A stretch of 64,000 nt of DNA from Bubalus kerabau (GCF_029407905.1 NC_073635.1:40911501-40975500), one strand, 5' to 3'; shown: positions 1 through 12,200, numbered from the stretch's first letter. Made by a program: numbers and translations. Notes: generated by a model not told the origin, from the letters alone.

Positions 1-1200
1 TTTGAGTTAATTCAACTAATTGTTTTAAAGGAAAAATTGGATTTTTAAAACCTGGATCTCATAAGGGAGGAGGGTGGAGGACCTAGGAAGCTTTCCTATA
101 CCTGCTTTGTCATCTCTAGCTCTAGCTTCTCTGTAGTAAAGATGCCTTCTTCCAAAAGGACAGAGTCTTCAGTAATGCCTTCTTCATTATGGCAGGTGTT
201 TTTCCGTTTCATAACCTTGTTCCATCTATTTTCACATCTAGTTAAAATTCCATCACACCTTTCAGTACTCCACTTACTCATCATCTCTATATTTTATTTC
301 TATGCTCTTTCTTATTTTTAGACATAGTCTGATATATTCTCTGCTTCAGATTTAAAAATCTTTTCAACAATATCCATTTATCTTTTCTCTCTATTTGAAT
401 ACTCTTTATAATTGTTCAAATGTGCTTTTTATTTATTAAGAAAGTAACAAGTGAATAACAATAGTATTACCACTACAAGTAATAATAGAAATAAATAACT
501 ATGTATCATAATATGTGAAAACTGTTGGAAAATCCTACTCTACTTAGTGGAGTACTGTTTAGTACCATCATGTAATTCTATAAATTTAGAGAGTGAAAGA
601 ATTTGGAAAGAATTGACAAAAATATTGGCAAAGCAGTAATATGAATGATTTTCACAATAAGAAGGTTGAATCTAAATCAAAATAAACATTTAGAGAAAAA
701 AGAAACATTCAAAGAAATAAATGTTGATTGTCTAAAGTACTCCACTTACAACATCTATTCTTCCAACCATTCTAAAAAAGAAGCCGAGTACAATGAATAG
801 AGTCATTATGACATAGCAGTGGGGGGAGGGAGAACTTTCTATGTGCCATATACTGATCTCAGTGCCTTACCTGAATTATTTCAGCTACAGATCTTTAATA
901 AACAGAGATAAATGCAAACCTCCAATTGAAGAGAGAGTTCATATCAAGAGATTTAGGATAACAGGCATCTGAGTTTGTGGAAATGATGGTGTTTCATAAG
1001 TTTGTGAGAAGCTATGCCTTTTCAATATGAGAATGACTAGAAACATTCATCATTGTTTGGTTTATCAAATGGCTGTATAATGAAATAGCAGGAGAAATTT
1101 CATTCCATGGAAAGGGCTATTGGCTAAGAGGAAGACAGATGTTTAAATCGGCAAGCACTACAAGGCATAGGTGCGATAGCAGATAAAAGAGAAGTGCAGC
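1..1200. other. Unique AT-rich DNA, no gene seen
   Basis: AT-rich sequence with only short chance reading frames. I see no splice-bounded exon, no SINE or LINE I can name and no CpG-rich promoter. Confidence 0.6.
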
Positions 1201-1204
1201 AAAA

Positions 1205-1262
1205 ATCACCACAATATTGTACAGTAATTAGCCTCCAATTAAAATAAATTAATTAATTTTTT
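1205..1262 (+). mobile_element. L1 3'-terminal fragment
   Basis: The text around 1225-1250 (AGTAATTAGCCTCCAATT) matches the reverse complement of the L1 3' end at 52600-52630 in this window. It is followed by an A/T-rich tail and a short (AG)n run at 1267-1281. Only the last ~55 bp of an older L1 3' UTR is present, so it is a severely 5'-truncated copy. A TSD is not clear. Confidence 0.65.
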
Positions 1263-2111
1263 AAAAAGAGAGAGAGAGAAAGGGGTATGGGAGCAGAGTG
1301 GAAATGCAGACATGCAACTTCTCAGCTGAGGGAATATTTAAACCAAGAGCTAAACTTTGAGGAACAGAAACTGTTTTTGACAGATGAATCAGCATCTGCA
1401 AAGTCTGCTTTAGTTTGTATAAAACTATTAATAAAAGTGATCCTACAACTTTGTGAAATAAAACAGTTTTTCTGGAGATTACAGGAAGAGAAATGATAGT
1501 ACATCTTATTCAAAACAGTCTGCCAGTTACACTCAATACAGGCACTACATAGAGTTGAATTTTCCTATTCAAAATGACAGAGGACATATGTTTATTACCA
1601 TTGCTTCCAACTTCGAGAAGTAAATATGCATAATCACGGCAGGTAGCAGGGTTTAATTATGCCTGATTATTATCCAGAGGCTGAATTCTTCCTACTCTGT
1701 TTGTTGCTAACTTCACTCACCTGTAACTGGGAAACGCTCACATGAAGTTCTCCTGTTTCTGAATTTGCTCTCCTACAGCCTATTCGCAAAAGAGTGAGCA
1801 GAATGAAGATCAGTGTGAAATCATGTCACTTCTCTGTTCAAAATATCAGTGACCTTTAATTTTATGCAATGTCCAAAAAGATAACTGCCCACACCCCCTA
1901 CTCATCATCACTGATTAATCCTTGGCAGTGCTTCTGGCCACTTTCCTGTCACTCTTTTCTCCAGTCTCCTTGGTCCCATGCTATTTAGTGAGAATGTTGG
2001 GAACACTCTTACTTCAGGCCTTGCTTTTTCCCTTGTTGCTTTCCCTCTGTCCTGCACTCTACCTCAGGTCCCATTTTCCTGCTTCCTCTAGTATTTCTGC
2101 ATGGTTATTTT
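1263..2111. other. Unique DNA, no gene seen
   Basis: Short (AG)n at the left edge, then ordinary AT-rich sequence. The pyrimidine-rich part at 1860-2110 resembles the inside of an old LINE2 in texture, but I cannot align it. The short frames here lack any recognisable motif. Confidence 0.5.
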
Positions 2112-2127
2112 TTCCAAATGTCTTTTT
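2112..2127. repeat. TSD of the 5'-inverted L1, left copy
   Basis: TTCCAAATGTCTTTTT matches 3613-3628 at 15 of 16 positions. The two copies bracket both L1 segments despite their opposite orientation, so they mark one insertion event. Confidence 0.85.
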
Positions 2128-3265
2128 TTGTTTGTTTTTGTTACTTTTTAATTGATTTAATTTTTAATTGAAGGATAATTTCTTTACAGAATTTTGTTGT
2201 TTTCTATCAAACCTCAACATGAATCAGCCATAGGTATACATATATTCCCTCCCTTTTGAACCTCCCTCCCATCTCCCTCCCCATCTCACCCCCTAGGTTG
2301 ATACAGAGCCCTTGTTTGAGTTTCCTGAGACATAAAGCAAATTTCCCTTGGCCATCTACTTTACACATTGTAATGTCAGTGTTTATGTTACTCTCTCCAT
2401 ACATCTCACCCTCTCCTTCCCTCTCCCCATGTCCATAAGTTTATTCTCTATGTCTGTTTCTCCATTGCTGCCTTGCTAATAAATTCTTCACTACCATTTT
2501 TCTGGATTCCGTATATATGTGTTAGTATACAAAATTTATTTTTCTCTTTCTGACTTACTTCACTCTGTATAATAGGCTCTAGATTCATCCACCTCATTTA
2601 GAACTGACTCAAATGTGTTCCTTTTTATGGCTGAATAATATTCCATTGCGTATATATACCACAATTTCTTTATCCATTCATCTGTCTATGGACATCTAGG
2701 TTGTTTCCATGTTCTAACTATTGTAAGTAGTGCTGCAATGGACAATGTGATACATGAGTCTTTTTCAATTTTGGTTTGCTCAGGGTATATGCCTAGGAGT
2801 GAGATTGCTGGGTCATATGGTGCTTTTGTTCCTAGTTCTTTAAGGAATCTCCATACCGTCTTCCATAGTGGCTGTATCAATTTACATTCCCACTAACAGT
2901 GCAAAAGCATTCCCTTTTCTCCATACCCTCACCAGTGTTTATTGTTTGTAGACTTTTTGATGAGGGCCATTCTGACCGGTGTGAGGTAATATCTCATTGT
3001 AGTTTTGATTTGCATCTCCCTAATAATGCATTTGAAAAGACTCTGATGCTTGGAGGGATTGGGGGCAGGAAGAGAAGGGGACGACAGAGGATGAGATGGC
3101 TGGATGGTATCACTGACTCGATGGACATGAGTCAGTGAACTCCGGGAGTTGGTGATGGACAGGGTGGCCTGGCATACTACGATTCATGGGGTCACAAAGA
3201 GTCGGACATGACTGAGCGACTGAACCGAACTGAACTGAATAACGAGTGATGCTGAGCATCTTTTC
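2128..3265 (-). mobile_element. L1 3' segment of a 5'-inverted copy
   Basis: Read on the minus strand this is the end of ORF2 plus the 3' UTR and a decayed poly(A) (T-rich 2128-2165 on the plus strand). The ORF2 part (about 2686-2880) encodes the stretch that includes PLWKTVWRFLKELG, as in the intact L1 at 12660-12720. The 3' UTR carries the characteristic pyrimidine-rich block near 2255-2300. The segment ends at 3265 at a point equivalent to about 12497 of the full-length L1, where it abuts a plus-strand L1 segment. A BovB fragment (3029-3237) lies inside it. Confidence 0.88.
3029..3237 (+). mobile_element. BovB 3'-end fragment inside the L1
   Basis: About 210 bp of the BovB 3' end, closing with the GAGCGACTGAAC motif and TGAAC repeats. 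It interrupts the minus-strand L1 with a probable 7-bp TSD (AATAATG 3022-3028, AATAACG 3238-3244, one transition). It is strongly 5'-truncated and non-coding, and younger than the L1 it interrupts. Confidence 0.85.
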
Positions 3266-3612
3266 AATATAAAACTCTTAGAGGAAAACATAGGCAAAAC
3301 ACTCGATGACATAAATTAAAGCAAGATTCTCTATGACCCACCTCTTAGAGTAATGGAAATAAAAGGAAAAGTAAACAAGTGGGATGTGCTTAAACTTAAA
3401 AGCTTCTGCACAGCAAAGGAAACTATAAGCAAGGTAAAAAGACAACCCTCAGAATGGGAAAAAGTAATAACAAATGAAACAACTGACAGAGGATTAATTT
3501 TCAAAATATACAAGCAGCTCATACAACTCAATACCAGAAAAACAAACAACCCAATCAAAACATGGGGGAAAAACCTAAACAGACATTTCTCCAAAGAAGA
3601 CATACACATGAC
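3266..3612 (+). mobile_element. L1 5' segment, inverted (twin-priming product)
   Basis: Plus-strand ORF2 sequence matching 12150-12481 of the full-length L1. It carries the KWDVLKLKSFCTAKETISK stretch in a 101-residue open frame. It stops near CATACACATGA, only ~16 bp short of the point where the minus-strand segment begins in the element. Sequence order and orientation fit the classic 5' inversion made when two primers start on one L1 RNA. It is not expressible as a protein. Confidence 0.88.
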
Positions 3613-3628
3613 TTCCAAATATCTTTTT
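3613..3628. repeat. TSD of the 5'-inverted L1, right copy
   Basis: TTCCAAATATCTTTTT, one transition away from 2112-2127. Confidence 0.85.
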
Positions 3629-3659
3629 GATGAGTTGTCCCTGATCACATTTTTTTAAA

Positions 3660-3910
3660 AGAACAGCTAATCTCCTCACCTCCCTGGTTCCTCTCATATC
3701 TTCTGCACTTTCCACCTAATTTTTTTTATAACACTTAGCACTGCTTGGTAAAACTCTTACTTTTTTTTTCAGCCTTATCCAATCAAATGTAAACTCCATT
3801 TTAAAAGGAATTGTTCTCCTTTTTCTTCTCGGATGTATTCTCTAAAATAGTATTTGGCACATAGTAGATGCTCATTAACTATTTTTAAATGGCTAAATGA
3901 ATGATGACAT
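3660..3910 (+). mobile_element. Old L2/MIR-type LINE 3' end
   Basis: Diverged text with the order of features typical of L2 3' ends, closing at 3860-3900 with GGCACATAGTAGATGCTCA and an ATGAATGA-type end. Recognised by eye; divergence is high. Confidence 0.55.
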
Positions 3911-3941
3911 TGACATTCTCTGAGAAATCTAGATTTAAATC

Positions 3942-5025
3942 TGATCAGTGGAGAAATAACCCCAGAAAGAATGAAGAGATGGAGCCAAAGAAAAAAAAAT
4001 AAAAAAAACCCAGTTGTGGATGTGACTGGTGATGGAAGTTAGTCTGATGCTATAAAGAGCAATACTGCATAGGAAACTGGAATGTTAGGTTCATGAATCA
4101 ATGCAAATTTGGAAGTGGTCAAACAAGAGATGGCAAGAGTGAACTAAAATCGACTGGAATGGTCGAATTTAACTCAGATGACCATTACATCTACTACTGT
4201 GGGTAAGAATCCCTTAGAAGAAATGAACTAGCCATCATGGTAAAAAAAAAAAAAAAAAAAAGTCCAAAATGCAGTACTTGGATGCAATCTCAAAAATGAA
4301 TGATCTCTGTTTCAAGGCAAACGATTCAATATCATAGTATCCAAGTCTATGTCCCAAACAGTAATGCTGAAGAAGCTGACATTGAATGGTTCTATGAAGA
4401 CCTACAAGACCATCTAGAATTAATACCCAAAAAACATGGCCCCTTCATTATAGGGGAGTAGAATGCAAAATTAGGGAGTCAAGAAATACCTGGAGTAACA
4501 GGCAAATTTGGCCTTGGAGTAAAGAATGAAGCAGGGCAAAGGCTAACAGACTTTTTCCAAGAGAACACACTGATCATAGCCAACACCCTGTTCCAACAAC
4601 ACAAGAGAAGACTCTACACATGGACATCATTGGATGGTCAAAATCAAAATCAGATTGATTATATTCTTTGAGCCAAAGATGGAGAAGCTCTATACAGTCA
4701 GCAAAAACAAGACCAGGATCTGACTGTGGCTCAGATCATGAACTCCTTATTGCCAAATTCAGACTTAAATTGAAGAAAGTAGGGAAAGCCACTAGACCAT
4801 TCAGGAATGGCCTAAATCAAATCCCTTACGATTATACAGTGGAAGTAACCAATAGATTCAAGGGATTATATCTGATAGACAGAGTGCCTGATGAACTATG
4901 GGCTGAGGTTCATGACATTGTACAGGAGGCAGGGATCAAGACCATCCCAAAGGACAAGAAATTCAAAAAGGCAAAATGGTTGTCTGAGGAGGCCTTACAA
5001 ACAGCCGTGATTAGAAGAGAAGCTA
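3942..5025 (+). mobile_element. Host BovB LINE, part 1 (endonuclease region)
   Basis: First part of a nearly full-length RTE-class BovB interrupted twice. It starts in the BovB leader (GATCAGTGGAGAAATAAC near 3942), so the extreme 5' end is missing. The endonuclease-coding part follows, with the C-terminal SDH motif in the 128-residue frame at 4668-5054, but stops and frameshifts break it (for example an in-frame TAG near 4459). An (A)n tract at 4241-4261 replaces normal sequence. At 5013-5025 the element is cut by the L1; its sequence resumes at 13460. The protein would have nicked target DNA and reverse transcribed BovB RNA. Confidence 0.9.
5013..5025. repeat. TSD of full-length L1, left copy
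   Basis: AGAAGAGAAGCTA, a perfect 13-bp match to 13447-13459. The left boundary TT/AGAA reads TTCT/AA on the bottom strand, a variant of the L1 endonuclease consensus TTTT/AA. Confidence 0.95.
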
Positions 5026-6180
5026 GAGGAGGAGCCAAGATGGCGGAGGAGTAGGACGGGGAGAACACTTTCTCCCCCACAAATTCATCAAAAGAGCATT
5101 TAAACGTCGAGTAAATTCCACAAAACAACTTCTGAATGCCGGCAGAGGACATCAGGCACCCAGAAAAGCAGCCCAACTCTTCGAAAGGAGGTAGGAAAAA
5201 ATATAAAAGACAAAAAAAGAGACAAAAGAGGGAGGGACGGAGTTCCGTCCCGGGAAGGGAGTCTTAAAAAGAGAGACGTTTCCAAACACCAGGAAACCCT
5301 CTCACTGCCGAATCTGTGCCGAGCTTTGGAAGCACAGAGGGCAACATAAAAGGGAGGGGAAAAAAAAATAAACAATTAAAAATCGCGGATTGTGAGCCCT
5401 ACGGTAACTCCCCCAGCGGAGAAGCAGCGCAGACGCCTGCACACGGCATTAGCAAGCGGGGGCTGGGCAGGGAAGTGCGGCGCGGGCTGTGTCCCTTAGA
5501 GTAAGAATCGGGCCGAATGTCCTGAGCGCTATCTGAGCGAAATAATTTGGGCTAGCAAACCAGACTGTGGGATATCTACCACGTGAAAAGCCAGCCCTAA
5601 CCTAAGACACCGCCAGGCCCGCGCACAGAACAAAGGACTGAACAGAGATAGCCGGCTGCAGACCTTCCCCCTCCGGTGACAGGCAGCCAGAGCCGGAAGA
5701 GGGCAATCGCAGCCCCAGAGAGACACTATCTATAAAACTGTAAGCAGGCTTCTTTGCTAACTAAAACTTCTTGGGGGTCTGGACGGTCAACATCTGCCTG
5801 AGAAGGTGCGCCGGTTTTACACCCAGATAACCGAGTGGCGGGGAGGCGATAAGTCGCAGCATTGGCGCCTGCCAAACACCTCATCACCTGAGCTGCTCGG
5901 ATCTGGGAAGAACACAAAACGCAGGCCCAACCGAGTCTGCGCCTCTGAGGACTACCCGAGTGCCTGAACCTGAGCGGCTTGGACCTGGGAGCTCAGCCCA
6001 GGGCCGGCCTCTGATTGTTCCCGGCAGAACAACCTAGAGCCCAAGCAGTGTGGGCAGGGAGGCTACACGCGCCGTGAGCGGGGGCAGACCTAGTGTGGCT
6101 GAGGCACTGCGAGCGCACACCAGTGTTATCTGTTTGCAGCATCCCTCCCTCCCTCCCCACAGCGCGGCTGAACAAGTGAG
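5026..6180 (+). promoter_or_regulatory. L1 5' UTR, CpG-rich promoter region with YY1-type site
   Basis: The first ~1.15 kb is the only CpG-dense DNA in the window. CCAAGATGGCGG at 5035-5046 matches the YY1 core that in human L1 sets the transcription start within the first ~20 bp. The promoter role is inferred from the family. CpG density suggests germline hypomethylation history or a young age; the older L1 leader at 56088 shows the same positions as TG/CA. Confidence 0.7.
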
Positions 6181-6690
6181 CCTAAATTAAAAAAAAAAAA
6201 AAAAAAAATAGTGTCCTCAACCATCCCCTTTGTGTCAGGGCGGGAACCAGACACTGAAGAGACCAGCAAACAGAAGAAGCTATAACAGAGGGAAACGCCT
6301 TGGAAGCTACAGGCCATAGATTAAAACCCTGTGGTTACTACGGATTACATACGAAGGGGCCTATAGATCTTGAGAAATATAAGTCGGACTAAGGAACTGC
6401 CAAAAATGAACTGAACCCACATACTCACAACAAAACCAGAGAAAGACCTAGATATATTTTTACTATTTTTACGATCAATCTTTCTTTCTTTTTTTTTTAA
6501 TTAAAAAAAAAAATTTTTTAAGTCCTCTATTGTCCTTTAATTTTCACTTCTATAACTATTACTTTGCAAAAAAAAAAAAAAAAACCCTTTTTTTTTTTTT
6601 TTCTTCTTCGGCAAACTTCATATATATATTTTATAATTTTTTGACCGTGGTTTTTTTTTTTTCTTTTTTCTTTTTCTTCTTTTCTTTAAA
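6181..6690 (+). other. L1 5' UTR, A and T homopolymer-rich middle part
   Basis: Contains an A run at 6189-6208, further A and T runs at 6485-6605, and T-rich text leading into the tandem array. The T-rich 6618-6690 part looks like a decayed extra copy of the following repeat. It lacks coding features. Confidence 0.6.
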
Positions 6691-7250
6691 ATTGTATTTT
6701 TGAAATTCCAAACTCTACTCTAGATTTTTAATTTTAGCCTTTTGAGATATGTTATCAATTTTGTACCTATAGTTTTTTTCATAATTTCTGTGACTTTTTT
6801 TTTCCTCTGTTTCATTCTCTTCTTCTTTTATATAACATTGTATATCTGCAATTCCAAACTCTACTCAAGATTTTTAATTTATGCTTTTTGGTATTTGATA
6901 TCAATTTTGTACCTGTATTTTCTTTATAATTTTTGCGATATTGTTTTTGTTGGTTTGTTTGTTTTCTCTCTTTATTTTTCTTCTTCTTTTTTTTTTTTTT
7001 TTTTTAACATTGTATTTTTGAAATTCCAAACTCTACTCTAGACTTTTAATTTTTGCTTTTTGGTATTAGTTATCAATTTTGTACCTGTAGTTTCTTTATT
7101 ACTTTCACGACCTTGTTTGTTTTTCTTTGTTCGTTTTTTCTCTCTTTCTTTCCCTTCTTCTTTTCATTAACATCGCATTTTTGAAATTCCAAACTCTACT
7201 CTAGATTTCTAATTTTTGTTTTTATGTATTTGTTACCAATTTTGTACCTT
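6690..7250 (+). repeat. Tandem array in L1 5' UTR, ~146-172 bp unit
   Basis: The anchor AATTCCAAACTCTACTC recurs starting at 6704, 6850 (final bases differ), 7022 and 7185, and each anchor is followed by a GATTTTTAATTTTTGC-like text and then a TATCAATTTTGTACCT-like text. Spacings are 146, 172 and 163 bp. The last copy is partial. The units are T-rich and lie well downstream of the CpG-rich promoter. Confidence 0.85.
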
Positions 7251-7269
7251 TAAGAACCCAATCTCCAGG

Positions 7270-7720
7270 ACCCATTTTTCACTAGTGTACGAGATTACTG
7301 GCTTGACTGCTCTCTCTCCCTTTGGACTCTCCATTTTCTCCACCAGGTCACCTGTATCTCCTCCCTAATCCCTCTCTACTCTACCCAACTCTGTGAATTT
7401 CTGTGTGTTCCAGACGGTGGAGAACACTTAAGGAACTGATTACTGGCTGGATCTGTCTCCCTCCTTTTCATTTCCCCCTTTTATCCTTCTGGCCACCTCT
7501 GTCTCCTGCCTCCTTCTTCTCTTCCCTGTATAACTCTGTGAACATCTCTGAGCGGTCCAGTTGTGGAGTGCACATAAGGAAGTGACTACTGGCTAGCCCA
7601 CTCTCTCCACTATTGATTCCACCTCATCTCATTTGGGTCACCTCTAACTCCCTCCTCCCTCTTCTCTTCTCCATGTAATGCTGTGAACCTTTCTGAGTGA
7701 CCCTCACAGTAGAGAAACTT
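7270..7720 (+). repeat. Second tandem array in L1 5' UTR, 145-bp unit
   Basis: A different unit recurs with exact 145-bp spacing. The AACTCTGTGAA-type anchors are at 7387, 7532 and 7677 (last one AATGCTGTGAA). Each of the first two is followed by a GAGAACACTTAAGGAACTG-like text and GATTACTGGCTGG or a variant. Pyrimidine-rich text separates the anchors. Confidence 0.8.
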
Positions 7721-8247
7721 TTCATCTTTAACGTAGATGTTTTATCAGTGGTGCTGTATAGAAGGAGAAGTTTTGAAACTACTGTAAAATTAAGACTGAT
7801 AACTGGAAGTAGGAGGCTTAAGTCCAAACCCTGACTCCAGGGAACTCCTGACTCCAAGGAACATTAATTGACAGGAGCTCATCAAACGCCTCCATACCGA
7901 CACTGAAACCAAGCACCACACAAGGGCCAACAAGTTCCAGGGAAAGACATAACAAGCAAATTCTCCAGCAACAAAGGAACACAGCCCTGAGCTTCAAGAT
8001 ACAGGCTGCCCAAAGTCACCCCAAAACCATAGACATCTCATAACTCATTACTGGACATTTCATTACACTCCAGAGAGAAGAAATACAGCTCCATCCACCA
8101 GAACATTGACACAAGCTTCCCTAACCAGGAAACCTTGACAAGCCACCTGTACAAACCCACACACAGCGAGGAAACGCCACAATAAAGAGAACTCCACAAA
8201 CTGCCAGAATACAGAAAGGACACCCCAAACTCAGCAACTTAAACAAG

Positions 8248-9173
8248 ATGAAGAGACAGAGGAATACCCAGCAGATAAAGGAACAGGATAAATGCCCACC
8301 AAACCAAACAAAAGAGGAAGAGATAGGGAATCTACCTGATAAAGAATTCCGAATAATGATAGTGAAATTGATCCAAAATCTTGAAATTAAAATGGAATCA
8401 CAGATAAATAGCCTGGAGGCAAGGATTGAGAAGATGCAAGAAAGGTTTAACAAGGACTTAGAAGAAATAAAAAAGAGTCAAATATAATGAATAATGCAAT
8501 AAGTGAAATTAAAAACACTCTGGAGGCAACAAATAGTAGAATAACAGAGGCAGAAGATAGGATTAGTGAATTAGAAGATAGAATGGTAGAAATAAATGAA
8601 TCAGAGAGGATAAAAGAAAAACGAATTAAAAGAAATGAGGTCAATCTCAGAGACCTCCAGGACAATATTAAACGCTACAACATTCGAATCATAGGGATCC
8701 CAGAAGAAGAAGACAAAAAGAAAGACCACGAGAAAATACTTGAGGAGATAATAGTTGAAAACTTCCCTAAAATGGGGAAGGAAATAATCACCCAAGTTCA
8801 AGAAACCCAGAGAGTCCCAAACAGGATAAACCCAAGGCGAAACACCCCAAGACACATATTAATCAAATTAACAAAGATCAAACACAAAGAACAAATATTA
8901 AAAGCAGCAAGGGAAAAACAACAAATAACACACAAGGGAATTCCCATAAGGACAACAGCTGATCTTTCAATAGAAACTCTTCAAGCCAGGAGGGAATGGC
9001 AAGACATACTTAAAATGATGAAAGAAAATAACCTACAGCCCAGATTATTGTACCCAGCAAGGATCTCATTCAAGTATGAAGGAGAAATCAACAGCTTTTC
9101 AGACAAGCAAAAGCTGAGAGAATTCTGCACCACCAAACCAGCTCTCCAACAAATACTAAAGGATATTCTCTAG
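8248..9173 (+). pseudogene. L1 ORF1 (RNA-binding chaperone), one frameshift
   Basis: L1 ORF1p is an RNA-binding, trimeric nucleic-acid chaperone that packages L1 RNA in the cytoplasm. The start ATG at 8248 has A at -3. The first frame runs 79 codons (MKRQRNTQQIKEQ... to KKSQI) and meets TAA at 8485. The second runs 8487-9173 (228 residues) in a different frame. Together they give the usual layout: a Lys/Glu-rich N-terminus, a coiled coil (INSLEARIEKMQE through SRITEAEDRISELEDRM), an RRM (KRYNIRIIGIPEE) and a C-terminal domain ending LQQILKDIL. A single indel near 8475-8487 disrupts the coiled coil. Neighbour: ORF2 starts 51 bp downstream. Confidence 0.93.
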
Positions 9174-9224
9174 ACAGGAAACACAAAAATTGTGTATAAA
9201 TTCGAACCCAAAACAATAAAGTAA

Positions 9225-12200
9225 ATGGCAACGGGGTCATACTTATCAGTAATTACCTTAAACGTAAATGGGTTGAATGCCCCAACCAAAAGACAAAGAC
9301 TGGCTGAATGGATACAAAAACAAGACCCCTGCATATGTTGTCTACAAGAGACCCACCTCAAAACAGGGGACACATACAGACTGAAAGTGAAGGGCTGGAA
9401 AAAGATTTTCCATGCAAATAGGGACCAAAAGAAAGCAGGAGTAGCAATACTCGTATCAGATAAAATAGACTTTAAAACAAAGACTGTGAAAAGAGACAAA
9501 GATGGTCACTACATAATGATCAAAGGATCAATCCAAGAAGAAGATATAACAATTATAAATATATATGCACCCAACACGGGAGCACCGCAGTATGTAAGAC
9601 AAATGCTAACAAGTATGAAAGAAGAAATTAACAATAACACAATAATAGTGGGAGACTTTAATACCCCACTCACACCTATGGATAGATCAACTAAACAGAA
9701 AATTAACAAGGAAACACAAACTTTAAACGATACAATAGACCAGTTAGACCTAATTGATATCTATAGGACATTTCATCCCAAAACAATGAATTTCACCTTC
9801 TTCTCAAGCGCACATGGAACCTTCTCCAGGATAGATCACATCCTGGGCCATAGAGCTAGCCTTGGTAAATTCAAAAAAATAGAAATCATTCCAAGCATCT
9901 TTTCTGACCACAATGCAGTACGATTAGATCTCAATTACAGGAGAAAAACTATTAAAAAATCCAACATATGGAGGCTGAACAACACACTGCTGAATAACCA
10001 ACAAATCACAGAAGAAATCAAAAAAGAAATCAAAATTTGCATAGAAACGAATGAAAATGAAAACACAACAACCCAAAACCTGTGGGACACGGTAAAAGCA
10101 GTCCTAAGGGGAAAGTTCATAGCAATACAGGCACACCTCAAGAAACAAGAAAAAAGTCAAATAAATAACCTAACTCTACACCTAAAGCAACTAGAAAAGG
10201 AAGAAATGAAGAACCCCAGGGTTAGTAGAAGGAAAGAAATCTTAAAACTTAGAGCAGAAATAAATGCAAAAGAAACAAAAGAGAGCATAGCAAAAATCAA
10301 CAAAACCAAAAGCTGGTTCTTTGAAAGGATAAATAAAATTGACAAACCATTAGCCAGACTCATCAAGAAACAAAGGGAGAAAAATCAAATCAATAAAATT
10401 AGAAATGAAAATGGAGAGATCACAGCAGACAACACAGAAATACAAAGGCTCATAAGAGACTACTATCAACAATTATATGCCAATAAAATGGACAACGAGG
10501 AAGAAATGGACAAATTCTTAGAAAAGTACAACTTTCCAAAACTCGACCAGGAAGAAATAGAAAATCTTAACAGACCCATCACAAGCACGGAAATTGAAAC
10601 CGTAATCAAAAATCTTCCAGCAAACAAAAGCCCAGGTCCAGACGGCTTAACAGCTGAATTCTACCAAAAAGTTAGAGAAGAGCTAACACCTATCCTGCTC
10701 AAACTCTTCCAGAAAATTGCAGAGGATGGTAAACTTCCAAACTCATTCTATGAGGCCACCATCACCCTAATACCAAAACCTGACAAAGATGCCACAAAAA
10801 AAGAAAACTACAGGCCAATATCACTGATGAACATAGATGCAAAAATCCTTAACAAAATTCTAGCAATCAGAATCCAACAACACATTAAAAAGATCATACA
10901 CCATGACCAAGTGGGCTTTATCCCAGGGATGCAAGGATTCTTCAATATCCGCAAATCAATCAATGTAATACACCACATTAACAAATTGAAAAATAAAAGC
11001 CATATGATTATCTCAATAGATGCAGAGAAAGCCTTTGACAAAATTCAACATCCATTTATGATAAAAACTCTGCAGAAAGCAGGCATAGAAGGAACATACC
11101 TCAACATAATAAAAGCTATATATGACAAACCCACAGCAAACATTATCCTCAATGGTGAAAAATTGAAAGCATTTCCTCTAAAGTCAGGAACAAGACAAGG
11201 GTGCCCACTTTCACCATTACTATTCAACATAGTTTTGGAAGTTTTGGCCACAGCAATCAGAACAGAAAAAGAAATAAAAGGAATCCAAATTGGAAAAGAA
11301 GAAGTAAAGCTCTCACTGTTTGCAGATGACATGATCCTCTACATAGAAAACCCTAAAGACTCCACCAGAAAATTACTAGAACTAATCAATGACTATAGTA
11401 AAGTTGCAGGATATAAAATCAACACACAGAAATCCCTTGCATTCCTATACACTAATAATGAGAAAACAGAAAGAGAAATTAAGGAAACAATTCCATTCAC
11501 CATTGCAATGGAAAGAATAAAATACTTAGGAATATATCTACCTAAAGAATCTAAAGACCTATATATAGAAAACTATAAAACACTGGTGAAAGAAATCAAA
11601 GAGGACACTAACAGATGGAGAAATATACCATGTTCATGGATTGGAAGAATCAATGTAGTGAAAATGAGTATACTACCCAAAGCAATCTATAGATTCAATG
11701 CAATCCCTATCAAGCTACCAACAGCATTCTTCACAGAGCTAGAACAAATAATTTCACAATTTGTATGGAAAAACAAAAAACCTCGAATAGCCAAAGCGAT
11801 CTTGAGAAAGAAGAATGGAACTGGAGGAATCAACCTACCTGACTTCAGGATCTACTACAAAGCCACAGTTATCAAGACAGTATGGTACTGGCACAAAGAC
11901 AGGAATATAGATCAATGGAATAAAATAGAAAGCCCAGAGATAAATCCACGCACATATGGACACCTTATCTTCGACAAAGGAGGCAAGAATATACAATGGA
12001 TTAAAGACAATCTCTTTAACAAGTGGTGCTGGGAACTCTGGTCAACCACTTGTAAAAGAATGAAACTAGAACACTTTCTAACACCATACACTAAAATAAA
12101 CTCAAAATGGATTAAAGATCTAAACGTAAGACCAGAAACTGTAAAACTCCTAGAGGAGAACATAGGCAAAACACTCTCTGACATAACATCACAGCAGGAT

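Noticed and set aside
4668..5054. 128-codon frame as a possible host gene
   Set aside because: It is BovB endonuclease sequence; its last residues come from the L1 5' end across the insertion junction.
6742..7041. 99-codon frame rich in Phe and Ile
   Set aside because: Translation of T-rich tandem repeats in the L1 5' UTR, with no membrane-protein logic beyond the composition.
6690..7250. CRISPR-like array
   Set aside because: Units are ~150 bp, diverged, without short constant repeats and unique spacers, and sit in a mammalian L1 5' UTR.
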